From NCBI RefSeq assembly GCF_021601385.1, contig NZ_BQHO01000015.1, forward strand, positions 1-64,000: 64,000 bases of DNA, written 5' to 3'. The stretch comes from Pseudomonas parasichuanensis (GTDB lineage: Bacteria; Pseudomonadota; Gammaproteobacteria; Pseudomonadales; Pseudomonadaceae). Made by a program: the position numbers and the translations under genes. This document shows positions 9,437 through 19,017 of this stretch, piece after piece. The notes below the pieces were generated by a model that was given only the letters and a program-made list of their open reading frames with translations, was not told the DNA's origin and did no database searches. The number at the start of each line of letters is the position of its first letter. Positions within the stretch are counted from its first letter, which is position 1.

Positions 9437-10504
9437 TCAGGCGCCCAGGGCTTGGCGCAGGCGCGCTTCCAGGTGCACGGCATCAAGGTCCTGGCCGATC
9501 AGCACCAGGCGGGTGATGCGTGGCTCGTCACTGCGCCAGGCGCGGTCGAAGTGCTTGTCGAAGCGCGTGCCCACGCCCTGGATCAGCAGGCGCATCGGTT
9601 TGCCGGGGATGGCGGCGAAGCCTTTGGCGCGCAGGATGCCGAACTCGGTGACCAGTTGCGTCAGGGCATCGAGCAACAGGCTTTCGTCGGCCTCGGGCAG
9701 GTCGATGGAGATCGAGTCGAAGGCGTCATGGTCGTGATCGTCGTGGTCATCGCCGTCGTGGTGCGAATCGTGGTGGGTGCGACGGCCATCGATGTGCACC
9801 TCGGATTCGGCACCCACGCCCAGCAGCACGTCCAGCGGCAGGCGGCCACTGCTGGCTTCGATCACTTTCACCGCTGGCGGCAGTTCTTCGGCGACTTCGG
9901 CACGCACCTTGGCCAGGCCTTCGGCGTCGATCAGGTCGGCCTTGTTCAGCACCACCAGGTCGGCGCTGGCCAGTTGGTCGGCGAACAGTTCATGCAGCGG
10001 CGACTCGTGGTCCAGGTTGGGGTCGAGCTTGCGCTGGGCGTCGACCTGGTCCGGGTAGGCAGCAAAGGTGCCGGCGGCCACGGCCGGGCTGTCGACCACG
10101 GTGATGACCGCATCGACGGTGCAGGCGTTGCGGATTTCCGGCCACTGGAAGGCTTGCACCAGGGGCTTGGGCAGGGCCAGGCCGCTGGTTTCGATGAGGA
10201 TATGGTCGAGGTCGCCGCGGCGCGCCACCAGCTCGCGCATCACCGGGAAGAACTCTTCCTGCACGGTGCAGCACAGGCAGCCGTTGGCCAGCTCGTAGAC
10301 GCGGCCGTTGGCTTCTTCTTCGGTGCAACCGATGCTGCACTGCTTGAGGATTTCGCCATCGATGCCCAGCTCGCCGAACTCGTTGACGATCACCGCGATG
10401 CGGCGGCCCTGGGCGTTGTCGAGCATGTGGCGCAGCAAGGTGGTCTTGCCCGAGCCGAGGAAGCCGGTGACGATGGTGACGGGGAGCTTGGCCAGTGTTT
10501 TCAT
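9437..10504 (-). CDS. cobW: CobW, COG0523-family GTPase metallochaperone
   Basis: 355 residues from ATG 10504. Motifs in order are Walker A GFLGSGKTTLLRH near residue 12, the metal-binding NGCLCCTVQEEF (CxCC) motif, the guanine-specificity NKADL motif, and a His/Asp-rich loop (HHDSHHDGDDHDDHDHD) between the GTPase and CobW C-terminal domains. CobW proteins of this family are thought to deliver Co(II) to the chelatase. It is the first gene of the cobalt chelatase operon, 3 bases from cobN, and lies directly behind a cobalamin riboswitch, which fits repression by B12. The upstream in-frame ATG-less extension to 10591 runs into the leader and is rejected. Confidence 0.95.
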   Translation of the reverse strand: MKTLAKLPVTIVTGFLGSGKTTLLRHMLDNAQGRRIAVIVNEFGELGIDGEILKQCSIGCTEEEANGRVYELANGCLCCTVQEEFFPVMRELVARRGDLDHILIETSGLALPKPLVQAFQWPEIRNACTVDAVITVVDSPAVAAGTFAAYPDQVDAQRKLDPNLDHESPLHELFADQLASADLVVLNKADLIDAEGLAKVRAEVAEELPPAVKVIEASSGRLPLDVLLGVGAESEVHIDGRRTHHDSHHDGDDHDDHDHDAFDSISIDLPEADESLLLDALTQLVTEFGILRAKGFAAIPGKPMRLLIQGVGTRFDKHFDRAWRSDEPRITRLVLIGQDLDAVHLEARLRQALGA

Positions 10505-10617
10505 GTCGCGATGCCCTTGGCTGCAATGGCGCGGGCATGCGGGACGACAGCCTCGGGCGTTGCCGGCCGGGCGCGTTCGCCACCGGATCACCCCGCCCGG
10601 TTGATAGTCGAAAACGT

Positions 10618-10835
10618 TGCGAGGCAGGTCTCCTGGCTTGCACTGTTCCGGCAGCGGGGCCGGTGGAATGGCGCCTTCCCGCGCGTGCGCAGTGGCTGTG
10701 CCGATCCTTTTGAGTGCTTACAGTTGCGGGGGCAGCCGCGGCTTGGACCGCGTTCCCGTCTTAGCTCCGGCCTGGGCCGGAGAACCTCGAAGCGACCAAG
10801 GCTACGCATCCACCCGACAGTGGTCAACCGCCGCC
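10618..10835 (-). ncRNA. Cobalamin riboswitch (leader of cobW-cobN operon)
   Basis: Read on the minus strand, the leader has the conserved B12-riboswitch parts in order: a GGT..GAATC-like region at the 5' side, the core GCTGCCCCCGCAACTGTAAG (about 10716-10735), the GCCACTG element and the B12 box AGCCAGGAGACCTGCC (about 10622-10637). The cobW start is about 115 bases further on. B12 binding should shut down expression of the chelatase genes. Confidence 0.92.
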
Positions 10836-10872
10836 GCGATTGACGCAAGCCACGCCCCATGATTTGCTAGCG

Positions 10873-11080
10873 CACTGCGTTCAGGTGCCCCTTTGGGGGT
10901 GAAACGGGAAACCGGTGCGTCCAGGGTCTTTAATTGACAACGGACAAAGCCGGTGCTGCCCCCGCAACGGTAAGCGAGTGAAGCGTCTTGACCACTGTGC
11001 CGGCTCAACAGGCATGGGAAGGTGACGCCAATAGAGGGAGCCCAGCTCCCCCTCGCCAGCCCGGAGACCGGCCTGACACC
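10873..11080 (+). ncRNA. Cobalamin riboswitch (leader of cbtB-cbtA-cobE-cobM)
   Basis: The plus strand has the same architecture: CAGGTGCCCCTTTGGGGGTG hairpin, GAAACGGGAAACCGGTG, the core GCTGCCCCCGCAACGGTAAG at 10955-10974, CCACTGTG, a TGGGAAGG stretch and the 3' B12-box-like AGCCCGGAGACCGGCC at 11058-11073. cbtB begins about 110 bases downstream, after a GC-rich stretch that may hold the expression platform. Confidence 0.92.
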
Positions 11081-11187
11081 ACATCAACACCCCGCGGTGG
11101 GCGGGCGCTGTCGTATTCCCTGGGCTGCCCTGCCCGGGAGCGTCGCGCTTGCCCGTTGCCCCAATAAAAGCAGCAGAGGAACGCGTC

Positions 11188-11373
11188 ATGCCGATTACCA
11201 GCACAAAACACAGCATCGCCACTCCCGCCACACTCAGCCAGCGCATGGTCATCGCCATCGGCGCCAGCCTGCTGGGCCTGTGCCTGGTGTATTTCGCCGG
11301 TTTCTCGCACATCGAGGCGGTGCACAACGCAGCCCACGACACCCGCCACAGCGCCGCCTTCCCCTGCCACTGA
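11188..11373 (+). CDS. cbtB: CbtB, cobalt transporter accessory subunit
   Basis: 61 residues from ATG 11188, preceded by AGAGGA; the upstream in-frame start at 11149 has no such site and would add residues foreign to the family. It has one transmembrane segment (MVIAIGASLLGLCLVYFAGF) and the short C-terminal His motif H..HDTRHSAAFPCH typical of CbtB, which is thought to bind Co(II). CbtB and CbtA form a predicted B12-regulated cobalt uptake system. The next gene is cbtA, 10 bases downstream, and a cobalamin riboswitch precedes it. Confidence 0.93.
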   Translation: MPITSTKHSIATPATLSQRMVIAIGASLLGLCLVYFAGFSHIEAVHNAAHDTRHSAAFPCH

Positions 11374-11383
11374 GTAGCCCCGC

Positions 11384-12079
11384 ATGATTACCCGTATTGC
11401 CCGCACCGCGGGCTTCAGTGGGCTGCTGGCCGCCCTGCTGCTGACACTGCTGCAAAGCTTCTGGGTGGCGCCGCTGATTCTGCAGGCGGAAACCTATGAA
11501 AGCGCTGCCCCGGCAGCCGAGCACCATGAACATGGCGAAGCCGCCGCGCCCCACGAGCACGAACACAGCGCCGAAGCCTGGGCGCCGGAAGACGGCTGGC
11601 AGCGCGTGCTGTCCACCACCGGTGGCAACCTGGTGGTCGCCGTTGGCTTCGCACTGATCCTCGTCGCACTGTACAGCCTGCGTGAGCCGGGCCGGGTCAG
11701 CACCGGCGCACTCTGGGGCCTGGCCGGCTTTGCGGTGTTCTGCCTGGCGCCGACCCTGGGCCTGCCGCCGGAGCTGCCGGGCACCGCCGCGGCCGACCTG
11801 GGCCAACGCCAGACCTGGTGGATCGGCACTGCCGCCGCCACCGCCGCTGGCCTGGCTTTACTGGTGTTCAGCCGGCACTGGCTGTTGAAGGTGCTTGGCG
11901 CAGCGCTGCTGGTCATCCCTCACGTGATCGGCGCACCGCAGCCTGAAGTGCATGAAAGCCTGGCACCCGAGGCACTGGAAACCCAGTTCAAGATCGCCTC
12001 CTGGCTGACCAATGCCGCCTTCTGGGTGGCCCTGGGCCTGCTCAGCGCCTGGCTGTACCGTCGCTCCAGCCAAGCCTGA
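11384..12079 (+). CDS. cbtA: CbtA, predicted cobalt transporter membrane subunit
   Basis: 231 residues with about five to six transmembrane segments, the first at residues 9-30 and the last near 207-225. Between the first two is a hydrophilic, His-rich loop (EHHEHGEAAAPHEHEHSAE, about residues 46-64) that could bind cobalt outside the membrane. CbtA families are known to be controlled by cobalamin riboswitches and to sit beside B12 synthesis genes, as here. Its TGA overlaps the ATG of cobE by one base (TGATG), indicating translational coupling. Transport of cobalt is inferred from family and context, since no biochemical motif proves it. Confidence 0.92.
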   Translation: MITRIARTAGFSGLLAALLLTLLQSFWVAPLILQAETYESAAPAAEHHEHGEAAAPHEHEHSAEAWAPEDGWQRVLSTTGGNLVVAVGFALILVALYSLREPGRVSTGALWGLAGFAVFCLAPTLGLPPELPGTAAADLGQRQTWWIGTAAATAAGLALLVFSRHWLLKVLGAALLVIPHVIGAPQPEVHESLAPEALETQFKIASWLTNAAFWVALGLLSAWLYRRSSQA

Positions 12080-12489
12080 TGCTGGAATCGGCTAAGCCGC
12101 CGGCGCTGTACGCCGGCTTTGGCTGCCGCCGGGGTTGCCCGGTGGAGACCCTGGCGGTCCTGCTGCGCCAGACCCTGGTCGAGCATGCCCTGCCGCTCAG
12201 CGCCCTGCGCGGGATCGCCAGCATTGCGCCCAAGGCGCGCGAACCTGGGCTGCTGGCCCTGGCGGATCGCCTCGGCCTGCCACTCATCTGTTTCGATGCC
12301 ACACAGCTGCTGGATTTCGAACCGCTGCTGAGCCAGCGCTCGCCTATCGCCTTCGCCCAAACCGGTTGCTGGGGGGTGGCCGAAAGCGCCGCCCTGGCCC
12401 TGGCCGGCCGCGACTCGGCACAACCTGGCCTGCGTGTGCCTCGCCAGCGACTCGGCGGCGCTACCCTGGCGCTGGCCATCGGCGGATAA
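12079..12489 (+). CDS. cobE: CobE / CbiG C-terminal domain protein (cobalamin biosynthesis)
   Basis: 136 residues, matching the CobE family, which is the C-terminal domain of anaerobic CbiG as a stand-alone protein. Visible signatures are the N-terminal GFGCRRGCPVETL, the ASIAPKAREPGLLALADRLGLPL stretch seen in shorter form as SIAPKAREPGL, and the C-terminal SAALALAG. In the aerobic pathway CobE is required for B12 synthesis and may bind a corrin intermediate; the exact reaction is not settled. It starts inside the cbtA stop codon and precedes cobM by 28 bases, so it belongs to the riboswitch-controlled operon. Confidence 0.9.
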   Translation: MLESAKPPALYAGFGCRRGCPVETLAVLLRQTLVEHALPLSALRGIASIAPKAREPGLLALADRLGLPLICFDATQLLDFEPLLSQRSPIAFAQTGCWGVAESAALALAGRDSAQPGLRVPRQRLGGATLALAIGG

Positions 12490-12517
12490 TCCGCCCTTTT
12501 ACCTGCAAGGACTCCCC

Positions 12518-13270
12518 ATGACGGTCTACTTCATCGGCGCCGGCCCCGGCGACCCGGAACTGATCACGGTCAAGGGCCAGCGTTTGATCCGCCAGTGCCC
12601 GGTGATCATCTATGCCGGCTCCCTGGTGCCACCTGCCGTGCTCGAAGGGCACCGTGCCGAAACCCTGATCAACAGTGCCGAACTGCACCTGCAGCAGATC
12701 GTCGAGGCCATGCGCCAGGCCCACGCCAACGGCCAGGACGTTGCCCGGGTACACAGTGGCGACCCCAGCCTGTATGGCGCCATCGGTGAGCAGATCCGTC
12801 ACCTGCGCGAGCTGGGCATCGACTACCAGATCATCCCCGGCGTGACGGCCACCGCCGCCAGCGCCGCGCTGCTGGGTTGCGAACTGACCCTGCCGGAGGT
12901 GGCACAAACGGTGATCCTGACGCGTTACGGCGACAGCTCACCGATGCCGCCCGGCGAGCAACTGGCCGATCTGGCCCGGCATGGCAGTACCCTGGCCATC
13001 CACCTGGGCGTCAAGCACCTCGCGCGGATCGTCGAAGAACTGCTGCCGCATTACGGCGCCGACTGCCCGATCGCTGTGATCCATCGCGCCACCTGGCCCG
13101 ATCAGGACTGGGCCAGGGGCACCTTGGCAGATATCGTCGAGCGTGTCGCCAGCAAGGGCTTCCGGCGCACGGCGCTGATCCTGGTCGGCCATGTGCTGGG
13201 CGATGCACCGTTCGCCGAATCGGCGCTGTACCGCGCAGGCCATGCCCACCTGTACCGCCCGGGCAACTGA
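12518..13270 (+). CDS. cobM: Precorrin-4 C(11)-methyltransferase CobM
   Basis: 250 residues from ATG 12518, preceded by AAGGA. It is an SAM-dependent tetrapyrrole methylase: the N-terminal YFIGAGPGDPELITVKG is the family signature, VHSGDPSLYGAIGEQ is the second conserved block, and IIPGVTATAASAALLG the third. CobM methylates C11 of precorrin-4 to give precorrin-5 in aerobic B12 synthesis. CbiF of the anaerobic route is similar, but cobN and cobE nearby indicate the aerobic route. It is the last gene of the cbtB-cbtA-cobE-cobM operon. Confidence 0.95.
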   Translation: MTVYFIGAGPGDPELITVKGQRLIRQCPVIIYAGSLVPPAVLEGHRAETLINSAELHLQQIVEAMRQAHANGQDVARVHSGDPSLYGAIGEQIRHLRELGIDYQIIPGVTATAASAALLGCELTLPEVAQTVILTRYGDSSPMPPGEQLADLARHGSTLAIHLGVKHLARIVEELLPHYGADCPIAVIHRATWPDQDWARGTLADIVERVASKGFRRTALILVGHVLGDAPFAESALYRAGHAHLYRPGN

Positions 13271-13333
13271 AGCGATTGCCGCCCGGCGTGGCGACGGCGC
13301 ACACTGCGCCTTCCACGCTACGGAGCCACGCCT

Positions 13334-13576
13334 ATGCTCGAATTACGCCCCAACTGCGAGTGCTGCGACACCGACCTGCCGGGCGACAGCCCGGACGCCC
13401 TGATCTGTTCGTTCGAATGCACCTTCTGTCGTAACTGCAACGAGCAGCACTTTCACGACCGCTGCCCCAACTGCGGCGGCCCATTGCTCAGCCGCCCGCC
13501 CCGGGTTGGCAACACCCTGAAGAACAACCCCGCCTCCAGCGAACGTGTCCTCAAGGCACATTCCGCCTGCAGCTGA
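13334..13576 (+). CDS. DUF1272 zinc-ribbon-like small protein
   Basis: 80 residues. Cysteine pairs are dense: NCECCDTDLP, CSFECTFCRNCNE and CPNCGGPL, with a nearby FHDRCP, consistent with a treble-clef or zinc-ribbon fold. This spacing matches the DUF1272 family. No function is established for that family. The gene follows cobM by 63 bases on the same strand; whether the B12 riboswitch transcript reaches it is unknown. The metal-binding prediction is from the cysteine pattern only. Confidence 0.85.
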   Translation: MLELRPNCECCDTDLPGDSPDALICSFECTFCRNCNEQHFHDRCPNCGGPLLSRPPRVGNTLKNNPASSERVLKAHSACS

Positions 13577-13664
13577 GCCACCGGCCTCGGCACCTGTCCA
13601 GGGGCGGTCCTGCGCCGCCCTTGTAGTCCTTTTCCACAATTACTTGTTGTCTTTTCAACGCGCC

Positions 13665-13670
13665 TATACT
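13665..13670 (+). promoter_or_regulatory. Possible -10 box (TATACT) of the two-component operon
   Basis: TATACT at 13665-13670 lies 16 bases after a CTTGTT/TTGTTG -35-like hexamer, about 110 bases before the response regulator ATG. The -35 match and spacing are only fair. Confidence 0.35.
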
Positions 13671-13781
13671 CGCCTATTACCAAGGGTCCGGAATCACCGT
13701 AATGTGCGCGCTGCCCAGTTGATCCACAGGCGGGAGCCTGACGGATGACAGGACATGGGTTCAATCCGACAGGAGTTTCAC

Positions 13782-14396
13782 ATGACATCCGTGCTGTTGG
13801 TCGATGACCATCACATTGTTCGCCTCGCTGTACGCATGCTGCTCGAGGGAGAACGTTTCACCGTCGTCGGCGAAACCGGTAGAGGCAAGGATGCCGCACG
13901 CCTGGCCGAGCAGACCCAGGCGGATGTGGTCATTCTCGATATCGGCTTGCCCGACCTCGATGGCATGGAAGTGATCAAACGCCTCAAACTGCTCAGCCCC
14001 GCCCCCAGGATCATGGCGCTGACCGGCCAGCCGGCCGACCTGTATGTGCGCCGCTGCATGGACGCTGGCATCTCGGCCTTCGTCAACAAGGACGAGGACC
14101 TCGACGCGCTGGTCTTCGCGCTCAAGGCACTGGTCAAGGGCTATTCGACCTTCCCGCAAATGGCGGTCAACAGTAATACCCTGGAGAGCGAGAGCGACCG
14201 CCTGGACAGCCTGTCCAACCGTGAAATGGAGGTGCTGCGCCGTCTCTGCGCGGGGCAGAGCAACAAACTGATCGGCGAACAGATGCACCTCAGCGCCAAG
14301 ACCATCAGCACCTACCGTGGACGGATCATGGAAAAGCTCAAGGTCGAATCGCTGGTGGAAATGGTCGACCTGGCCAAACGCAACAACGCGGGCTGA
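13782..14396 (+). CDS. LuxR-type response regulator (BvgA/EvgA-like)
   Basis: 204 residues from ATG 13782, with CAGGAG upstream; an ATG at 13755 is weaker. The receiver domain has acidic pocket residues D8-D9, phospho-acceptor D53 (VVILDIGLPD), a conserved T in the ALTGQ region and K near residue 102 (FVNKDED). The C-terminal NarL/LuxR helix-turn-helix reads LSNREMEVLRRL with AKTISTYRGRIMEKL. It is followed after 3 bases by a BvgS/EvgS-like hybrid kinase, its obvious partner. Target genes cannot be read from the window. Confidence 0.93.
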   Translation: MTSVLLVDDHHIVRLAVRMLLEGERFTVVGETGRGKDAARLAEQTQADVVILDIGLPDLDGMEVIKRLKLLSPAPRIMALTGQPADLYVRRCMDAGISAFVNKDEDLDALVFALKALVKGYSTFPQMAVNSNTLESESDRLDSLSNREMEVLRRLCAGQSNKLIGEQMHLSAKTISTYRGRIMEKLKVESLVEMVDLAKRNNAG

Positions 14397-14399
14397 TAC

Positions 14400-17300
14400 A
14401 TGAGCAGGGGCACATTGCTGTGCCTGGTGCTGGCCTTGCTGGCACCCCTGTCGGCACTGCCCCAAACTACCAGCGAAAACCGCCACCTGCTGGCTCGCGC
14501 CCAGGGCACTGCAGCGCCACTGCTCCTGAACGACCTCGACCGGCAATGGCTGCACGAACGCCGGGAGCTGATCCTGGGTGGCTCGCGCCCGGACTACCCG
14601 CCCTTCGACATCAACACCAGCCAGGACGACTACGAGGGCCTGAGTGCCGACTACGCCGGCCTGATCGCCGAGCAGTTGGGCGTCGCCATCAAAGTCAGGC
14701 GCTACCCTACCCGCGCACAGGCGATCGCTGCCCTGCACCGTGGCGAGATCGACCTGCTGGGCACCTCCAACGCTTTCGAGGCTGCAGACGCCAAGCTCGC
14801 CCTGAGCCTGCCCTATGCCGATGACCTGCCGGTGCTGGTCAGCCGTCAGGGCGGCGCCCTGCTGGAGAGCAACGACCTGGCCGGCCAACGCCTCGCACTG
14901 GTCGATCACTACCTGCCCCTGCAAGCCGTCCAGCAACTCTACCCCCACGCCCACATAACCCTGTACCGTTCGACCCTGGCCGGGGTCGCGGCGGTCGCAC
15001 TGGGCCAGGCGGATGCCTACCTGGGCGACGCCATCAGCAGCGATTACGTGATCAGCCGTAGTTATCAGGGCGCGGTCAAGGTCGATCACTTCGTCAAACT
15101 GCCGGCCGGCACCTTCGCCTTTGCCGTGGACCGCGATAACCAGCACCTGCTCGCACTGATCGACCAGGCCTTGCAGCGCATCGCCGACAGCGAACGGTTG
15201 AACATCCTGCGGCGCTGGACCAGTGGCAGCACCAGCATCCTGCTCGATCGCCGCCTGGACGCCCTCACCGCCGAAGAGCGTGCCTGGATTACCCAGCACC
15301 CTACGGTCAAGGTGATGATCAACACCGCCCTTGCACCGCTGACATTCACCGACGACCAACAGCAACCACGCGGCCTGACCATGGACGTGCTGGAGCACAT
15401 CAGCCTGCGCACCGGCCTGCGCTTCCAGGTGATCGGAGCACAATCGTTCGGCGAGATGGTCGATGCCGCGACACAGGGCAAGGTCGACATGCTCGGCGCC
15501 ATCGGCTACGACCCGCGGCTGGCGATACGACTGCGCTACAGCCGCCCCTACCTGGCGACCCCGCAAGTGCTGGTGACGCGCACGGACTCACCCGCATTGG
15601 ACCCGGCACATCCGCTGACTGATCAACGGGTAGCACTGTTGCGCGGCTCGCCGCTGCTTGACGGGCTATTGCAGCAAGCACCACGGGTGCGCCCGGTAGA
15701 AGTGGACAATCCACTGCAACTGATGGAGTCGGTACTCAACCGTAATGCCGATGTCGCGCTCAGTCCCTATATAAACGCCAGCTACTTCATCAGCCAGGTG
15801 TTCAAGGGCGACCTCAGGATTGCCGCGCAGCTGGGTGACGAGCCAGCGCTCGCGGCTTTCGCCGTCGACCCTGCGCAACCCCAGCTACAGGCCATCCTCG
15901 ACAAGGCGTTATTGAGCATTGCACCTGACGAGCTCGAACAACTGGTCAACCGCTGGCGTACCAGTGCGGTGGTCAGCGACAGCCCCTGGCGCAACTACCG
16001 GGCCCTGGCCCTACAGGTGCTGGTGCTGGCCGGCGTGCTGCTGGCAGGCGTGGTGTTCTGGAACAGCTACCTGCGCAAACTGATCCATCAGCGCACCGAG
16101 GCCCAGCGTGCGCTGCAGGATCAGCTGACGCTCAGCCGCGGGCTGTTGGAGCAGTTACGCCAGGCCAAGGAGGATGCCGAACAGGCCAATCAGGCCAAAA
16201 GCACTTTTTTGGCGGTCATGAGCCATGAAATCCGCACACCGATGAACGCGGTGATTGGCCTGCTGGAACTGGCCCTGCAAGACAGCCGTCACGGCCACGT
16301 CGACGGCCAGGCCCTGGAAACCGCCCATGAAGCAGCGACCGGCCTGATTGAACTGATTGGCGACATTCTCGATGTTTCACGCATCGAAGCCGGGCACATG
16401 ACCCTGCAGCCGGTCGCCATCGAACTGATCGGCCTGGTACGCACCACGTTGCGAGCGTTCGAAAGCAATGCTCGGACCAAGGGCGTTCAACTGCGCGCCG
16501 CGCTGCCCAAGGAGCACTGCTGGGTGATGGCCGACCCACTGCGGCTCAAACAAGTGTTGTCAAACCTGTTGAGCAACGCGATCAAGTTCACTGAGGAGGG
16601 GCGGATCGATGTTGCGCTACAAGTGGTTCCCTATGGCATGCAATCGATGGGCGTCACCCTGCAGGTGAAGGACAGCGGTGTGGGTATCAGCAGCGCTGAC
16701 CAAGCACGCCTGTTCAGCGCCTTTGCCCAGATGGACGGCCGCCAGGCGCGCCAGGGCGCTGGGCTGGGGCTGGTGATCTGTCGCAACCTGTGCGAGCTGA
16801 TGGGCGGCACCCTGGCCCTGCAAAGTCTCGAGGGCCTGGGCACCCAGGTGGATGTCCACCTTGACCTGCCGACCGCCGTTGCACCCAAGACCCCATCACC
16901 TGCCCCTCCTGTGCCCCCCACCCACAGCGCTTCATTGAAAGTGCTGGTGGTCGACGACTACCCTGCCAATCTGCTGCTGCTCGACAAGCAGCTACGCACG
17001 CTGGGCCATACGGTCGTGCTCGCCGAACAAGGCCAGGACGCATTGGCATTGTGGCGAAAGCATCCTTTCGACGTGCTGATCACCGATTGCAGCATGCCGA
17101 TCATGGACGGCCACGAGCTGACCCGAAGCATCCGCGCGCTGGAGCGTGACCAGGGCCTGCCGGCCTGCCTCATCATCGGCGTCACGGCCAATGCCCAGGC
17201 GCAAGAGCGTGAACGTTGCCTGGCCGAAGGCATGGACGAGTGCCTGTTCAAGCCCATTGGCCTGCAAGCCCTGCGCATAGCCCTTGCAGCGGCGAGCGTG

Positions 17301-17684
17301 CTGCCGACGCCAGCGGCAGCCACGGCTGCGCCTGGTCACAGTGGATTTGCCCTGGAGCAATTGCGCCATCTCACCCAGGATGACCAGCAATTGACCCTGC
17401 GCCTGCTGCAGCAACTGGCCCAGAGCACCCGCGAAGACCTGCAAACGCTGCGCGAGCTGGGCGCCTCACCGCCACCTGATGCTCTGGGCATGGCGGTGTA
17501 CCGCATCAAGGGGGGGGCCAAGATGCTCAAGGTGCGGGGCGTGGTGAAAGACTGCGAGGTCGTCGAGCGGGCCATGGCCCTGGGCCAGCCAACCGAGCTA
17601 TTGCTTGCCCGCCTGGTGGCCAGCCTGCAGGGCCTGGAACAGGAGTTGCACCAGGGTATCAATGCAATTGAAGGGTCGAACTGA
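14400..17684 (+). CDS. BvgS/EvgS-like hybrid sensor histidine kinase with altered Hpt
   Basis: 1094 residues. Order: signal peptide (1-22), two periplasmic solute-binding (Venus flytrap) domains (about 50-290 and 295-525), one membrane span (about 537-557), HisKA with H609 in [14 protein letters not shown], HATPase_c (about 715-835, [11 protein letters not shown]), receiver with D852/D853 and phospho-acceptor D896 ([13 protein letters not shown]), and an Hpt domain at the C-terminus. The Hpt motif reads [12 protein letters not shown], so the expected phospho-acceptor His is Tyr1034 (TAC). If real, the last step of the His-Asp-His-Asp relay is lost here. The gene sits 3 bases after the response regulator, and its 3' end overlaps the convergent chemoreceptor gene by 26 bases. 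Confidence 0.95.
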   Translation: MSRGTLLCLVLALLAPLSALPQTTSENRHLLARAQGTAAPLLLNDLDRQWLHERRELILGGSRPDYPPFDINTSQDDYEGLSADYAGLIAEQLGVAIKVRRYPTRAQAIAALHRGEIDLLGTSNAFEAADAKLALSLPYADDLPVLVSRQGGALLESNDLAGQRLALVDHYLPLQAVQQLYPHAHITLYRSTLAGVAAVALGQADAYLGDAISSDYVISRSYQGAVKVDHFVKLPAGTFAFAVDRDNQHLLALIDQALQRIADSERLNILRRWTSGSTSILLDRRLDALTAEERAWITQHPTVKVMINTALAPLTFTDDQQQPRGLTMDVLEHISLRTGLRFQVIGAQSFGEMVDAATQGKVDMLGAIGYDPRLAIRLRYSRPYLATPQVLVTRTDSPALDPAHPLTDQRVALLRGSPLLDGLLQQAPRVRPVEVDNPLQLMESVLNRNADVALSPYINASYFISQVFKGDLRIAAQLGDEPALAAFAVDPAQPQLQAILDKALLSIAPDELEQLVNRWRTSAVVSDSPWRNYRALALQVLVLAGVLLAGVVFWNSYLRKLIHQRTEAQRALQDQLTLSRGLLEQLRQAKEDAEQANQAKSTFLAVMSHEIRTPMNAVIGLLELALQDSRHGHVDGQALETAHEAATGLIELIGDILDVSRIEAGHMTLQPVAIELIGLVRTTLRAFESNARTKGVQLRAALPKEHCWVMADPLRLKQVLSNLLSNAIKFTEEGRIDVALQVVPYGMQSMGVTLQVKDSGVGISSADQARLFSAFAQMDGRQARQGAGLGLVICRNLCELMGGTLALQSLEGLGTQVDVHLDLPTAVAPKTPSPAPPVPPTHSASLKVLVVDDYPANLLLLDKQLRTLGHTVVLAEQGQDALALWRKHPFDVLITDCSMPIMDGHELTRSIRALERDQGLPACLIIGVTANAQAQERERCLAEGMDECLFKPIGLQALRIALAAASVLPTPAAATAAPGHSGFALEQLRHLTQDDQQLTLRLLQQLAQSTREDLQTLRELGASPPPDALGMAVYRIKGGAKMLKVRGVVKDCEVVERAMALGQPTELLLARLVASLQGLEQELHQGINAIEGSN

Positions 17685-18978
17685 TCTGGCTGATCGCATC
17701 CACCACGTGCCGTGAGCCTTGCTGGATTTCCATGATCACCGTGCCCGCCTCATTGGCCAGTTCCACGCCCAGCCCGGTACGCGTCAGGCTCGACTGCATG
17801 CTGGCCACGGCATTCACTGACAGGTCATGGTTCTGCCGCACCACTTCGACGATCTCCAGCGTCGCCTTGCTGGTGCGCGCGGCCAGGCTGCGCACTTCGT
17901 CGGCGACCACGGCAAAGCCACGCCCGTGCTCGCCAGCCCGGGCAGCCTCGATCGCCGCGTTGAGTGCCAGCAGGTTGGTCTGGTCGGCAATGCCCCGTAT
18001 GGTCAGGACTATCTGGCCGATCAGCTCGGACTGCTTGCTCACCGCATCGAGGCTGAGCGCGGCCTGATTGAGCTCGGCGGAAATCTGCTCGATCACCTCG
18101 ACCGTCTGCTGCACCACCTGGGTGCCCTTGCGTGCGCAGGCGTCGGTCTGTACCGAGCTTGCGTGGGCGGCATCGGCGGCGGTCTGCTGGGTGCTGACCT
18201 GGCGGGTGATATCGCTGGCGAACTTCACCACCTTGGTCAAGCGCCCCTTGTTGTCGAAGATCGGGTTGTACGATGCCTCCAGGTACACGGTCTGGCCTTG
18301 CTTGTTGACCCGTTCGAAACGGTGCGAGTGGTATTCACCGCGGTTCAGCGAAGCCCAGAACTCGCGGTACTGGGCCGATTCACGTTCGTGGGCCAGGCAA
18401 AACAGCCCGTGATGGCGGCCTACCACTTCCTCCAGGCGATAACCCATGGTGTCGAGGAAGTTCTGGTTGGCCTTGATCACCCTGCCGACCGGGGTGAACT
18501 CGACCACCGCCATGGACCGGCTGATGGCTTTGAGCAGGCTCTCGCTTTCGTGCTCTTCGATCACATGGCGGGTGATGTCGGATGCCACCTTGATGACGCT
18601 GGTGACCTGTTGGCGGTCGTCGATCACCGGCATGTAGCTGGCTTCGAGCCAGACTTCACGGCCGGCCTTGTCCAGCCGTTCGAAGGTGCCACTGATGGCC
18701 TTGCCCTGCCCCAGTTCACGCCACAGTTGCTGGTATTCGGCGCTTTTGGCGTAGATGGGGTCGCAGAACAGGCGGTGGTGCTTGCCTCGGATTTCGTCAG
18801 CGCTGTAGCCCATCGTCGCGCAGAAATGTTCGTTGGCGTCGAGGATGGTGCCGTCGGGAGCAAACTCGATCATGGCCATGGAGCGGCTGATGGCGGCGAG
18901 CTTCGCTTGCATGCCTGCCAGGGACTGGCGGCAGCGCTGGATTTCGACCAGATCGGACTTGCGGTGGTACTCGAACAT
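17659..18978 (-). CDS. Soluble PAS-PAS methyl-accepting chemotaxis-type protein (BdlA/Aer-like)
   Basis: 439 residues from ATG 18978, with AGGAG upstream; an earlier in-frame start at 19017 lacks one. There are two PAS domains with linked PAC motifs (about 15-128 and 137-252; each has a YMPV or YNPI block and ASDITR end), then a short MCP signalling domain with the hairpin-tip sequence [21 protein letters not shown]. No transmembrane segment or HAMP is seen, so it is cytoplasmic. The layout matches BdlA, which controls biofilm dispersal through c-di-GMP in P. aeruginosa, and energy sensors such as Aer. Which role applies is not shown by sequence. Confidence 0.9.
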   Translation of the reverse strand: MFEYHRKSDLVEIQRCRQSLAGMQAKLAAISRSMAMIEFAPDGTILDANEHFCATMGYSADEIRGKHHRLFCDPIYAKSAEYQQLWRELGQGKAISGTFERLDKAGREVWLEASYMPVIDDRQQVTSVIKVASDITRHVIEEHESESLLKAISRSMAVVEFTPVGRVIKANQNFLDTMGYRLEEVVGRHHGLFCLAHERESAQYREFWASLNRGEYHSHRFERVNKQGQTVYLEASYNPIFDNKGRLTKVVKFASDITRQVSTQQTAADAAHASSVQTDACARKGTQVVQQTVEVIEQISAELNQAALSLDAVSKQSELIGQIVLTIRGIADQTNLLALNAAIEAARAGEHGRGFAVVADEVRSLAARTSKATLEIVEVVRQNHDLSVNAVASMQSSLTRTGLGVELANEAGTVIMEIQQGSRHVVDAISQISSTLQLH

Positions 18979-19017
18979 GCGCTGGGACTCCTGTGCCCCC
19001 CGGGATGTTCTGAGCAT

